The translations under genes and the position numbers were made by a program. A DNA stretch of 64,000 nucleotides from Chionoecetes opilio (lineage: Eukaryota; Arthropoda; Malacostraca; Decapoda; Majidae): assembly GCA_016584305.1 (NCBI GenBank), contig JACEEZ010020905.1, forward strand, positions 62,001 to 126,000, written 5' to 3'. The number at the start of each line of letters is the position of its first letter. Position 1 is the stretch's first letter. This document shows, in pieces, positions 21,617 to 32,426 of the stretch. The notes beneath the pieces were generated by a model that worked only from the letters and a program-made list of their open reading frames with translations, was not told where the DNA came from and ran no database searches.

Positions 21617-21887
21617 ATCAATTTCCCATCAATATTACCATTATTCCAATTTTCCTATCAAACTAAACACCCCATCAATTTCCCATCAAACTATAAAAAT
21701 AATAAATAAAAATGAATAAAAAAAACCACCCATCAAATTGTATTAACTTATTAAATGTTGCCAATGATTGATGTTATGAGATGGTACTGTTGATGACTAC
21801 TCACTCACTCACTCACTCACGACTCATGCATTGATACACTTTCAATGCAATGCTGTGCGATGATTATGATATGATTCAGGATTTCTC
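21617..21887. repeat. Short CAATTTCCCATCAAAC array and (CTCA)n
   Basis: Only a few units here (21,617-21,700), against more than 500 bases at 35,541-36,090 in the duplicate. A (CTCA)n tract lies near 21,800-21,822. Confidence 0.75.
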
Positions 21888-22095
21888 TTAACCCCTTCAC
21901 GCCCAGATCTTTCCTTGGCTATATAGAATCATCTGTTAGCTATACAATTACGAAAAGTCACTGAATATACCACATTAGCTAGTGGACAAGGATACTAAAC
22001 AGGTCATAGCTATAAAACATTGCTTATAGTCACTAAAATCGTCTATTGGTATCTATATTACAATGGAAATTACGTTCTGGGCCTCAAGGGGTTAA
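21888..22095 (-). mobile_element. TTAA-type MITE, copy 3
   Basis: Complete inverted copy, TTAA at both ends. It provides the empty site for the 869-bp insertion in the duplicate at 36,290-37,368. Confidence 0.8.
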
Positions 22096-22224
22096 TACAA
22101 GGTTTGAAGTTTAAAAGTTTGAGTTGTGTTTGTTCATCGTTGTTTTGCTGTGAAAGTTTATAAAGTTCCGTCCACATCAGGACACTTTGTTTGCCAAAAG
22201 TTTGCACACAATGTTTGGTGTCCA

Positions 22225-22862
22225 GACTTGCGCTGTTCCAGTTTCTTCCCTCACTTGTCCTGCCGCTGTGTCCCATTGCCCCCGTTACTCAAACTTGCCT
22301 GCCTCCGACTACTACCCTTCCTTTAAATCTTTCCTTTCCCACCGCTGGCAATCCTCCTGGACCACTTTGTCAATAAACTTCGCCTGATCAAATCCTTACC
22401 ACACTAATAAACGTTGGGAGATTGCTCTCGCACGCTTACGCATAGGCCATACCAACCTCACACACTCCTATCTCATGTCACGCTCCTCCCCAACCCTCTG
22501 CACACCCTGTCAAGCTCCTCTCACTGTCCAACATGTCCTAATATCCTGCCCCCATCTTACTCCTGCCCGTTCCAGTTCCTTCCCTCATTTGTCCTCCCTT
22601 TCCTGACCTCCCTGTCTTGCGGACATTCTCCCGGAATCCCCCTCCTTCTCCCTGGATAATGTAACCTCCTTCCTCCAACAAATCCACATCCTGCATCTGA
22701 TCTAACCATCCTGCTGTAACATTCCCTTGCTCTCCCCTTCCCTCACCGTTTCACGCACTCTATAACCCCTCCCCTTTATTATGCTTTGCCATAGTGCCAT
22801 ATCACCTCTGTTGGCTGGCACATTTCCCCTTTTTAGCATTAAATCAGTCAATCAATCAGTTG
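22225..22862 (+). pseudogene. 3' end of a Jockey/I-group LINE
   Basis: Plus-strand translation gives SFKSFLSHRWQSSWTTLSIN, then after frameshifts KRWEIALARLRIGHTNLTHS and a zinc-knuckle CTPCQAPLTVQHVLISCPHL (C-x2-C ... H-x4-C). This is the usual C-terminal end of LINE ORF2 after RNase H. The element ends in an ATCA-type simple tail (CAGTCAATCAATCAG) near 22,845-22,860. Reverse transcriptase is absent (5'-truncated). Confidence 0.75.
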
Positions 22863-23225
22863 TTGTCAGGCTGTGTGTGTGTGGGGGGGGGGATGCTGCT
22901 GCAGGCTCAGTGTTTACGTGACAAGGCACTCACTGAACTGTTACAAGGCAGAGAGACGTGTATGGGTGAGCAAGCTTTAACCTGCCCACCCACGTCAATA
23001 TTACTTTTATTGTTTTCATCATTATTGATGTCATTACTGTCTCTTACTGTCATTGCTATCATTTCATCGCCAGTATCTATAATCATATAGCCAGTATTAT
23101 TACAGGAACTACCACCTGTAGGTCTCTCGGCCTCTTGTAGCTTCCTTTGCACACACACACACACACAAATGTTTCTTGATGTTTGCCATTCTGGATGAGA
23201 AACAAATAAACCTTAAAATCGTTTA
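22863..23225. other. Intergenic
   Basis: Contains GT/G and CA tracts (22,872-22,892, 23,152-23,167). No gene. Confidence 0.35.
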
Positions 23226-24102
23226 CAAACAGTTTCCTGCTGTGGACGGGCCTTGAGAAATACTCTTGTTTTGTTTTGGGGGCAATTTATAGTCACAACT
23301 ATAACTACATTTTCAGATGTTACATACATACAGACAACATTGTACTGAAATTATAAGGAGAGAGAGATTCCTCCTCAGCCCTAACCCAGGAGTCAATGTA
23401 ACACCCTCACATAACTCTCCAAAGTTTACAATCTCAACATACAAACTAATTTTGATCCTTAGTGTAATTATTGCTGACAAGGTTTTTTGTATAAAGTTTG
23501 TATACAATGTACGGTTTTTTTCTTACTTATTCTATTTGTTTTTCCTATATACTATATTTTATTTCACGTCTTTAACCAGGGTAGAACAAGAAGTCACGGA
23601 TTCAAGCTGCAAAAGCGTAATTTAAAAAAGAAATTGGGAAAAACTGGTTCACAAATAGGGTGGTAAATGATTGGCATGGACTCAGACAGTTAGTTAGTGG
23701 TGAGTCATTAGGGAGCTTTAAAAGGAGGCTGGATGGAGTCATGGGTTTCAAGGCATGTATTGGCTGCCTTTTCCATGGCAACGTCTGTCTTTTGTGTGGA
23801 CCCTTTCCCGTGAGGCGTGCTAGGGTGTGAATCTTGACTCCCGATAGTGGGGAGAGCTAGGAAGATCAGGGAAAGTGTGGGTAAAACAGTGAATAAATGA
23901 AGATAATAGGTGATATATGGCATGGTGTTGTTGTTGTTCTGGGCAGCAGGGCGCGGGGACAAATGCCTCCGCCGCTCTCGCCTCCCCAACAAAATATCTC
24001 CCTGGTTCAGGCTGCCAACCCAGGCACAGAGTGGTCTTAGCCGTGGATCAACAGAAGACCAACATTATAAGATCATAAATCAACATTAGACTCTCCCTAG
24101 TC
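23226..24102 (+). mobile_element. LINE 3' end (RT C-terminus and 3' UTR), copy b
   Basis: Around 23,577-23,750 the plus strand retains the signature FTNRVVNDWHGL...SFKRRLDGVMG (best read in the inverted copy at 63,093-63,340). This is the typical end of reverse transcriptases of CR1-like LINEs, but frames are broken here. The following 350 bases form the 3' region shared with the zinc-finger flanks. 23,226-23,577 is also shared with 44,241-44,580 and 63,340-63,510. Confidence 0.7.
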
Positions 24103-24664
24103 AATCGGCCGATTCTTTAAACGTGGACTTCGGCTAACCTAAGACTAACCGTGGCTTCAGACAGGCATTTCCGTTTTCTAAACATTTTCCGGGGGGGATT
24201 AGTCTTAAGTTGGTCTAAAACTAACGAGAATAGTATTGGAAATGTTAAACACCCAGGACCCTGTCCAACACTTGAGTCTAATGATATTTACGATACTATG
24301 GCAATGCCCATGCTAAGACAAAGTAGCGGTATTGTCAATGCTCTGTTGGGCAAAATATGAGTGTATATACATGCGTCTACTGCAGATTATGAAGCATCTG
24401 AAATAATTTTTTAAAGACCGCGTTTGGCGCCCTACGAAATCTGGGTTTGTTTATCTCCTCGCCCGCCGAGTCCAGACTATCTGCAATATAATAGTCACTC
24501 ACTTATACGACTATACAGCAGCACTTGCATTTAATTAATGGAAACAGAGGAGACATTTATTCTCTTTTTGGTCATAATAGTCTAGTCTACGCTAACAGCG
24601 GTTCCTTACATCCCTCTACGGGGAGGCCACGGCAGAAGTCTCCCATTTCCACACATCTATCCAC

Positions 24665-24748
24665 CTCGGCAGGGATGCTCGAAAATCCCTCGTAAGGGAC
24701 AACTTACGAGTGTATTATGGCTACAATAACCTTACGAGGGTGGGCTGA
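24665..24748. repeat. Hairpin-bearing short repeat, copy 2
   Basis: Second copy of the 14,034-14,112 repeat with the CCCTCGTAAG/CTTACGAGGG stem. Confidence 0.6.
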
Positions 24749-25059
24749 GGGAGATGCCCGTACCTAGCCGTCACCGGCCTCTTTCGGAAATCGTACCGCG
24801 GACGCTTATTTAACCTAAATAACTCTACAAAACTTAACACAAACCTATCATAAGCCTTACCTAACCTAAACCAGACCTAAACATAACTTAACCTAAACCT
24901 AAAAACTATGTTTGCCGGTGTTGAGCTAAGATCGGCTGATTTCCGAAATAGGGCCGATTTTAGCTCACTCGCCAGAATGTTACGATAATACATAGCTGCC
25001 ACATTAGCCTTTCAGCGTAATATTCTCCCACTGATTACTACAGAGACGTACCCAGGGTA

Positions 25060-25205
25060 TACCTTGATGCGCTGATCATAGGTTCGAGTCTTGCGTGCCC
25101 GAAATTAGTATCTATAGACCACTGCTGGCCCTCGCCGTACGTATGCCGTATCCGTGGCCCTGGCGGTACTCTGTTGTAGTGGACGAGAACTGCGCGTTCG
25201 CTCTT
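25060..25205 (+). repeat. Possible tRNA-related repeat
   Basis: A B-box-like GGTTCGAGTC lies at about 25,080-25,089, but no convincing A box or cloverleaf. The adjacent GGACGAGAACTGCGCG occurs again near 46,955 and 61,040. Confidence 0.25.
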
Positions 25206-25954
25206 TAGGTCAGACAAGACACACGGGGGGGCTAACACCTCACTGTGACACACGTGACACTTGTGTGCAAGGATAGTATAACTTTATAATATCCTTGCTT
25301 GTGTGTATACGTGCGTGTGTACTAGTACTTCAGACATTTGATACCACCACCACCACCGGATCATTATAGCGGCCAAACTTGTATGATGAACTATACGTTT
25401 TGATTCAAGAAGTCGACCGATATATATATTTAATATATAGGTTTGCCCTGATATGAATTTCAACTATCAACTAGTGATTAAGGCATCATTAGTTGTGCAA
25501 CTAAATAATAACTATAACATGACCATGACAATCTTTACTCCCAATAATGGGAAGAGCTATGAAGATCAAGGAAAATGTGGGTAAAAAAGTGAATAAATGA
25601 AGAATATAGGTTCATATATGGTATGGTGTGTTTCGTTGTTCTCGGTAGCAGGGCGCGGAGACAAATGACTCTTCCGCTCTCCGTCCCCCAATATATGATC
25701 TCCCTGGTTCAGGGCTGCCAACCCAAGCGCAGTCGTGGATCAACATAAGACTATGTTAGCTCTCCAAGATGGTGTCTAAAGAACGCGTTCGTGGCATTGG
25801 TACCACTAGAGTCTAACATGGAAGCTCCACGTTAGACTCTCCCTAGTCCAAGTTTAAAAAAGCGGCCGAATGTTTACAAAATCAGCCCATTGCCACACAG
25901 GACACACTCCCACAGGCACGGGTACAACCACACTTGTCCACACAACACACCACC

Positions 25955-26644
25955 TCAAAAGTGGATCTTCATGTGCTGGGCAATATCCTTCTTTGTCTTG
26001 AAACACTTGCTACAAATATCACACTTGAACTCCCGCAAGCCAGTGTGTCTAAAGGTGTGTCTGTTGAGTTCATAAGTGGTATAAAACCTTTTCCCACACT
26101 CCAGGCATTCATGATTCTTAACACCACTGTGTTTCAGGGTATGTGTGGTGAGGTTACTCTTTGTAGTAAATCTTGTCCCACACTCTAAACATTCATAATT
26201 CTTAACACCACTGTGTTTCAGGGTGTGTGGGGTGAGCTGACTCTTTGTAGCAAATCTTTTCCCACACTCTAAACATTCATAATTCTTAACACCACTGTGT
26301 GTCAGGGTGTGTTTGGTGAGATTACCATTTTCAATAAATCTTTTCCCGCACTCTAAACATTCATAGTTCTTAACACCACTGTGTGTCAGGGTGTGTTTGG
26401 TGAGGATAGACTTTCTAGCAAATCTTTTCCCACACTCTAAGCATTCATAATTCTTAACACCACTGTGTGTCAAGGAATGTCTCTCAAGGTGACACTTGTA
26501 TTTGAATGTTTTGTCACACTGCTGGCACTTCAGCTCACTGTGTGCCTTGTGGCCTGAGCTGCCTGCCTCCAGGTGATTCTTGCCATCACCCCTGTGCCTC
26601 CCCACCCCTGAGGCAGACTGATCCTGCTGCTCCCGGCCACTCAT
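25955..26644 (-). CDS. C2H2 zinc-finger protein, 7 fingers
   Basis: A 229-residue frame from ATG at 26,644 (the frame is open a little further upstream but only through GTG). Lead MSGREQQDQSASGVGRHRGD, then an atypical first finger (LKCQQCDKTFKYKCHLERH), five YECLECGKRF-type fingers with HSGVKN linkers, and a last finger FKCDICSKCF...MKIHF: seven in all. Nearly identical in framework to 62,042-62,731, but several fingers differ at DNA-contact positions (for example ARKSILTK, IENGNLTK, ATKSQLTP). Probably a nuclear DNA-binding protein of unknown target. Its upstream region is split by a hAT element at 26,792, which may affect the promoter or leader. Confidence 0.85.
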   Translation of the reverse strand: MSGREQQDQSASGVGRHRGDGKNHLEAGSSGHKAHSELKCQQCDKTFKYKCHLERHSLTHSGVKNYECLECGKRFARKSILTKHTLTHSGVKNYECLECGKRFIENGNLTKHTLTHSGVKNYECLECGKRFATKSQLTPHTLKHSGVKNYECLECGTRFTTKSNLTTHTLKHSGVKNHECLECGKRFYTTYELNRHTFRHTGLREFKCDICSKCFKTKKDIAQHMKIHF

Positions 26645-26791
26645 GCTGCTGCCCGGCCCCACAGCCTCCACCGCAGCAACACTCCCACCAGTACGTGACG
26701 GCCGGTCCTGCGGGAACCCTCGGGGATGCCAGAGTGAGCCAGTGCCAGGGGCGGAGCAGCCGGCTTGGACTGTGACCTCAGCACCTGCAAC

Positions 26792-27636
26792 CAGGGTTGT
26801 GAACTTTTGTAGCCCACATTATCGTACCGAGCCTCCAAAATTATCGAATTTTCTGATAGATTATCGTACAACCTTAGCTAAAATAATAGTTAGTAGATAA
26901 CTATATAACTACATCATTGAATTCAGCATTCCACATATGAAAATATTTCCTCTTTTCACCAAAATATATAATATATCCAATCATGACACAAAATTCCATG
27001 TTAATTTGTTTTTACCAAAATAAATGAAATTATATATAACAAAAATATATTTAGTAACACATAATGACTCAAAAGAAGGTGAAGTCGAGAACTCTACGTA
27101 GCTATCATCCTCAAAAGAAAAGAGGAATTCCTGTTCCTCCTCTATTCTTTTACCCCCTGTGTCAGCTGGCGCTTATGACTGTGCCAGCTGTCATGGACAT
27201 ATCATATCATGTGTAGGGATGAAAGTAACACAATCTGCCTTTTCCCTTACACACTGCGCGCTGCTGGAAGAGAACCAAGTAGGGTTCCCGTTAGAAGTCA
27301 GTTTCTTACCCTTGTCTTGGTAAGGTTGCCAAATACCCTCCCACAATCTGCGTTCTAATGCGGCAACCAACGCTCCAAATCCATGTCATGCAAAGGACTA
27401 AAAGTCAAACTCAAAACTCTCTCTCGCGGAAGTTGACAGCGACAGATTTTTTTGTTTTTTTGCGATGACAATTTTTGTACGACTTTATAATGTAGTTTAA
27501 TGTATTTAAATCACTATTTGTATTTATGAGTCAATTATCGTATTTTCGTGTACGATTTTCAACCATGCATCGTACATCGTACGGATAGTCAAATTATCGT
27601 ACAGATACGATAATTATCGTACAGTTCACAACCCTG
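26792..27636. mobile_element. hAT-type non-autonomous transposon, 845 bp
   Basis: Perfect 14-base terminal inverted repeat CAGGGTTGTGAACT, and exact 8-bp target duplication CCTGCAAC at 26,784-26,791 and 27,637-27,644. The undisturbed site is visible in the paralogous flanks (about 15,560 and 61,890). 8-bp duplications with CAGGG ends are diagnostic of hAT. The interior is AT-rich with TTATCGTAC words near both ends and has no transposase frame. Confidence 0.92.
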
Positions 27637-27649
27637 CCTGCAACAGTGG

Positions 27650-28055
27650 TGACAGGGGCCAGATCCAGCAAACACATATGCCGGCGTATGTCAGTGTAAG
27701 TCTGAGATACTCCTCTTTCAAAAACTTTCTTGGATCAGGAGCTACATCTGCGCCAAATCGATGACGTCACAACGCCAGACTTTACCCCTCGGTGCAAGTC
27801 TGCGCCCGCCCTCCCTGGCTGGATCCAGCAAGCGTACTTACTCCATTTCCGTGACGTCACAGGGCCAATATTATGGCGTAGATTTACACCACCTTATGAG
27901 GAGGTGTAGCCCCGGCGTATCTCATATATATAAATACAACGTCATTTATCATGCCTAAAAGACGTTACCACCGAGGTAAGGATTGAAATAGAAGCCTATT
28001 GGTAGCCGGCAGCGGCGTGTGTTTACAAATGTTTAGGAGATACAAGCCTCGGTAG
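27650..28055. repeat. GGATCCAGCAA-type tandem pair
   Basis: Homology to the other zinc-finger flanks stops at about 27,652. Two related segments (GATCCAGCAAACACATATGC and GGATCCAGCAAGCGTACTTA), each followed by TGACGTCAC, suggest a tandem or foldback element starting GGGGCCAGATCCAGC. No gene. Confidence 0.4.
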
Positions 28056-28059
28056 GCAG

Positions 28060-28435
28060 GTTTTTAACAGGTTTCCGGAAAATAAAAATATCTCCAGCTG
28101 AAAAAACAACAATTTTAGGCCAGGAAAACATAGTCAGTGTCTCAGAAAATGACCGCGCAGTCCTCGTCCATTTTGGCCAAGAGAGATCTCCACGTCTTGG
28201 TACAACGGTAAGCTAACTGTTGCACCGCTGAGGCCCCAGGCGCTGCCACCTACCGCCAGCTTAGGCCGCTGCGACTATGGGGTTACAGGGAGTTTCGTAC
28301 ACAAGTGGTTTCATACCCAGGTTTCATGAGTTGTTTCGTACACTGGTTTTGAGTATTTTCGTACATACTTGGTGTCGTTTCGTAACTTTAGTAGCCAAGT
28401 TCAACTCTGAGCTGAGTGTACGAAACGACTATGGT
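28060..28435 (+). mobile_element. Head of the minisatellite-bearing element, solo copy B
   Basis: Shared with 47,222-47,600 and, inverted, 60,411-60,780. Contains a tRNA-like TTGGTACAACGGTAAGC (A-box resemblance) and GCACCGCTGAGGCC, then spaced GTTTCGTAC words in inverse orientation to the array. Ends abruptly at TACGAAACGACTATGGTTT, so the minisatellite and tail are missing. Confidence 0.6.
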
Positions 28436-28446
28436 TTCGGTAAATA

Positions 28447-29710
28447 TTAAAGTAATCGACCAGACCATTTCATCATTCCTGATTTAATGCAATCAAATCA
28501 TAGCCATTAACGAGTATATCAACAATACGTCGTCACTTTTTGTATCCAGTCAGCCGTTTTTAAATAATCCGCAATCAAAATCTGCAAATTCCCGAGTTTT
28601 CAAAACGCTCTCAAGGTTTGCAGACGCTCATGCTCAGGCTCGGTGACGTAGCATCAGGGAGGCTCATCTTCCCGCGCTTGATCAGAGGCACGTAAACACA
28701 GAGATAAATATAGTACTTGAAGATATTTGGGTGTTTCTGATCGATTTTTTTTGCTATATGCCACATGCATGCATCCTTTATGGGTGCAGCAAGACAGCTG
28801 TGCCTTTCGAGAAAAGTTTGCACACGGAAAGGAGTGGCGTGTGTAGGGTGATACACGCCTATAGTGTGTTGGAGTGAGCAGTTGTGTTGAGAAACGGCGC
28901 CCCCCCGTAAGACTGACTCAGTCCAACACTATACCAGACCAGGTGGCCCTGTTAGACAGGGACGCCAGGACTGGCAGCAGCGGTGGACCACCACGACTGT
29001 GAGGCTTTGCCTCTTAACAAGACCAAGTAAACCAGTTGTGGAGTGGGCGTGCCCTGTGGTGAGAGACCCTGTGGTGGTGTGGCTGTCACACTTTCTGCCT
29101 TCCCGCCCACATATTTTCCAACTCTATGCTGTAGTTAATGCTAGTATGTGGTTTCCGAGTAATGACGTTTGACTGTAGCTCCAAAACTAACCATAGGATT
29201 TTCTCGAAAGTACCTTCATTGGGATTCCCACACACACATGGTTTAACCTTATTTACCAATCCATGTTTTGGAGAAGTGCCAGGTCCTCCTGCTGAACCTC
29301 AGGCTCTGCTAACACCTGTTAATCCACCTCGTACTCGGGCTCAAACATATAGGATCCCATGACAATCTGAGGTTCGTTTTCCTCATAGTATACGCGACCA
29401 GCGTCATTTCTTTCGGTGTCAGATTGAGCATCGTACTCTAAATCTGTCACAGCGACAGATTCACTGTCTGACACCGAAGTACAATCGCTCATCATAACAT
29501 TTGCCGACAGGTGTCAGACAGAGTGTCTGCGGGCATCCCTGTTCTGACGTCATCAATAACAGTCGTAGCCCTGTTGGAGGGAAGATTTTTTTTTTCGCAC
29601 GCTTTTTACAAAAGTCGTGTTTTTACGGAAATAAGGCCTGGAAATCAATCATTTTTGGTGGATTAGGTGTTTTGAATGAACATTCAACATAATTTGGCAA
29701 AAAAAAAATG
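28447..29710 (+). repeat. Dispersed repeat X, copy 2 (interrupted)
   Basis: 28,447-28,835 and 29,570-29,710 match the two parts of the copy at 12,519-13,210. The 730 bases between are unique to this copy and include a short acidic reading frame and an inverted CCAACACTATA pair. Confidence 0.55.
29319..29495 (-). CDS. Short acidic ORF, 58 residues
   Basis: ATG at 29,495 to TAA at 29,319. Ser/Asp/Glu-rich start (MMSDCTSVSDSESVAVTDLE) and ending GSYMFEPEYEVD. The acidic serine-rich lead followed by a YxFEPEY motif recalls the N-terminus of the multicopy P2X7-domain-type transposon-associated proteins of invertebrates, from memory only. Downstream minus-strand sequence keeps related words but with stops, so this may be a decayed gene. 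Confidence 0.3.
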   Translation of the reverse strand: MMSDCTSVSDSESVAVTDLEYDAQSDTERNDAGRVYYEENEPQIVMGSYMFEPEYEVD

Positions 29711-29746
29711 GGTCTCCATCCATTGAAAGTCTCCACCCCCTATCAT

Positions 29747-29968
29747 CTTCTTATAGCCAACAAGCTTGGGGACATGGTGGAAACCGGGGTTTTTGGGTGG
29801 GGGAGCACACACATAAGGGAAATATGGCCCCCTACAAAAATATCCATAAACTAGGGAAATTTCCCTAGTTCATAGACTTTATCGGGGCCATATTTCCCTT
29901 ATGTGTGTGCTCCCCCACCCAAAAACCCCGGTTTCCACCATGTCCCCAAGCTTGTTGGCTATAAGAAG
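29747..29968. repeat. Perfect 85-bp-arm hairpin
   Basis: Left arm 29,747-29,831 and right arm 29,884-29,968 are exact reverse complements over all 85 bases. The 52-base loop itself holds a perfect 20-base palindrome (ACTAGGGAAATTTCCCTAGT, 29,850-29,869). Arms include CTTCTTATAGCCAACAAGCT and GTGGGGGAGCACACACATAA. No coding frame. Total identity implies a very recent event. Confidence 0.95.
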
Positions 29969-30052
29969 ATAGGTAGTTGAGCCTTTATTGTAAAGATGAC
30001 AAAACTTTACAGACCTAACCTAGCACCCCACATCGAACCCCCCGTGCTGTGC

Positions 30053-30115
30053 ACTAACCTAACCTAACCTAACCTAACCTAACCTAACCTGACCTGACCT
30101 ACTCTAACCTAACGG
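30053..30115 (+). repeat. Interstitial (CCTAA)n tract
   Basis: Eight or more near-perfect CCTAA units, then degenerate CCTGA/CTCTAA. This is the arthropod telomere motif, internal here. Confidence 0.9.
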
Positions 30116-30289
30116 GAACCAAAGAAGGTTCTCAAGAACCTGAAATGTAATATCGGCCCTGTAGGCAAAGTAAGGATCGGCACTCATTAAAATCTAAACA
30201 GATGTGTTAAAGACAGTAAGTAAAATACGTAGAGCCAACATTTGGGTCAGCTTAGCGTGGAGCCCTTGTTCTTAAGATTTTCCATGGTT

Positions 30290-31115
30290 TCATATAGACT
30301 ACGAAACAACTTTTTGGTGTACGAATCTACTGGTGTACGAAACGACTTTTTGGTGTACGAAACATATTTTTGGTATACGAATCTACTGGTGTACGAAACG
30401 ACTTTTTGGTGTACGAAACAATTTTTTGGTATACGAATCTACTGGTGTACGAAACAATTTTTTGGTATACGAATCTACTGGTGTACGAAACAACTTTTTG
30501 GTATACGAAACAACTTTTTGGTGTACGAAACAACTTTTTGGTGTACAAAACAATTTTTTGGTATACGAATCTACTGGTGTACGAAACGACTTTTTGGTGT
30601 ACGAAACAACTTTTTGGTTTACGAAACAACTTTTTGGTATACGAATCTACTGGTGTACGAAACGACTTTTTGGTGTACGAAACAACTTTTTGGTATACGA
30701 ATCTACTGGTGTACGAAACAACTTTTTGGTGTACGAAACAACTTTTTGGTATAGGAATCTACTGGTGTCCGAAACAACTTTTTGGTGTACGAAACAACTT
30801 TTTGGTGTACGAAACAACTTTTTAGTATACGAATCTACTGGTGTACGAAACAACTTTTTGGTGTACGAAACAACTTTTTAGTATACGAATCTACTGGTGT
30901 ACGAAACAACTTTTTGGTGTACGAATCTACTGGTGTACGAAACAACTTTTTGGTGTACGAAACAACTTTTTGGTATACGAATCTACTGGTGTACGAAACA
31001 ACTTTTTGATGTACGAATCTACTGGTGTACGAAACAACTTTTTGGTATACGAATCTACTGGTGTACGAAACAACTTTTTGGGGTACGAAACAACTTTTTG
31101 GTATACGAATCTACG
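30290..31115 (+). repeat. TACGAA compound minisatellite, array C1
   Basis: More than 40 units of the 20- and 16-base modules described at 19,948, preceded by ATGGTTTCATATAGACTACG as at 47,598-47,618. Confidence 0.95.
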
Positions 31116-31119
31116 GTAT

Positions 31120-31730
31120 TATTTTACGATGGCACCAAACTTCCCTACACAATTGGGAGCATGGTTTTTGTTTACCTTATTGTATTCTAAGAGACATTTT
31201 CTCTGAGCTTTCCGTTGCAAATCAATAGTTTCGGAGATATAGAACATTTTAGGTGGGGAGAGGAATATATCTCCTTGTTTACAAAAGGCCTCCCTCTTCC
31301 TCTTCTTGTGACCTGCATCACTTTTGTTTGGTATTTTATTAAACCTTTTTTTTATTGGACCCAGTTAGGAGGTTAAAGGTTATGTTAGGTTAGGTAAGGT
31401 TAGGTTAGGTTAGGTTAGGTAAGGTAAGGTAAGGTAAGGTAAGGTAAGGTAAGGTTCAGGTTAGGTTAGGTAAGATAGCCACGGGTGCGCCTCCGAAACA
31501 AAAGCGATGCAGGTCACAAGAAGAGGAAGAGGGAGGCATTTTGTATACAAGGAGACGCATTCCTCCCTCCCACCTAAAATTTTCTATATCTCCTAAACTA
31601 TTGATTTACGATGGAAAGCTCAAGAAAATGTCTCTTAGAATACAATAAGGTAAACAAAAACCATGCTCCCAATTGTGTACGGAAGTTTGGTGCCTTCGTA
31701 AAAATTTACCGAATCCACTGTTGTCCGAAA
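31120..31730. repeat. Foldback with TTAGG core, copy C
   Basis: Inverted arms of about 250 bases (left includes CACCAAACTTCCCTACACAA, right includes GGAAGTTTGGTGCCTTCG) flank a centre of (GGTTA)n/(GGTAA)n at about 31,380-31,475. The foldback sits exactly between two TACGAA arrays. Confidence 0.88.
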
Positions 31731-32426
31731 CGACTTTTTGGTTTACGAAACAATTTTTTGGTATACGAATCTACTGGTGTACAAAACGAGTTTTTGGTGT
31801 ACGAAACAACTTTTTTGTATACGAATCTAATGGTGTACGAAACGACTTTTTGGTGTACGAAACAACTTTTTGGTGTACGAATCTACTGGTGTACGAAACG
31901 ACTTTTTGGTGTACGAATTTACTGGTGTACGAAACAACTTTTTGGTGTACGAATCTACTGGTGTACGAAACAACTTTTTGGTGTACGAATCTACTGGTGT
32001 ACGAAACAACTTTCTGGTGTACGAATCTACTGGTGTATAAAACGACTTTTTGGTGTACGAATCTACTGGTGTACGAAACAACTTTCTGGTGTACGAATCT
32101 ACTGGTGTATAAAACGACTTTTTGGTGTACAAATCTACTGGTGTACGAAACAACTTTCTGGTGTACGAAACAACTTTCTGGTATACGAATCTACTGGTGT
32201 ATAAAACGACTTTTTGGTGTACAAATCTACTGGTGTACGATAAACGTTTTGGTATACGAATTTACTGGAGTACGAAACGACTTTTTGGTGTACGAAACAA
32301 CTTTTTGGTGTACGAATTTACTGGGGTACGAAACGACTTTTTGGTATACGAATCTACTGGGGTACGAAACAAATTTTTGGTATACGAATCTACTGGTGTA
32401 CGAAACGACTTTTTGGTGTACGAATC
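31731..32426 (+). repeat. TACGAA compound minisatellite, array C2
   Basis: Same modules, with a higher share of the 16-base unit. It continues at 32,789-32,824 after an inserted MITE. Confidence 0.95.

Larger units (their letters stand above)
24106..25868. mobile_element. Putative DNA transposon with CGGCCG ends and AAT duplication
   Basis: Interrupts sequence that is continuous at 14,638 (CCTAGTCAATGTTTAC). The left end CGGCCGATTCTTTAAACGTG and the right end, in reverse complement CGGCCGCTTTTTTAAACTTG, form inverted termini, and AAT occurs on both sides (24,103-24,105, 25,869-25,871). A 3-bp duplication would fit PIF/Harbinger. The right interior carries a diverged copy of the LINE 3' region, so a rearrangement is an alternative. 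No transposase seen. Confidence 0.45.

Noticed and set aside
30053..30115. A chromosome end
   Set aside because: Complex sequence continues on both sides; interstitial telomere-type repeats occur at many sites in the window.
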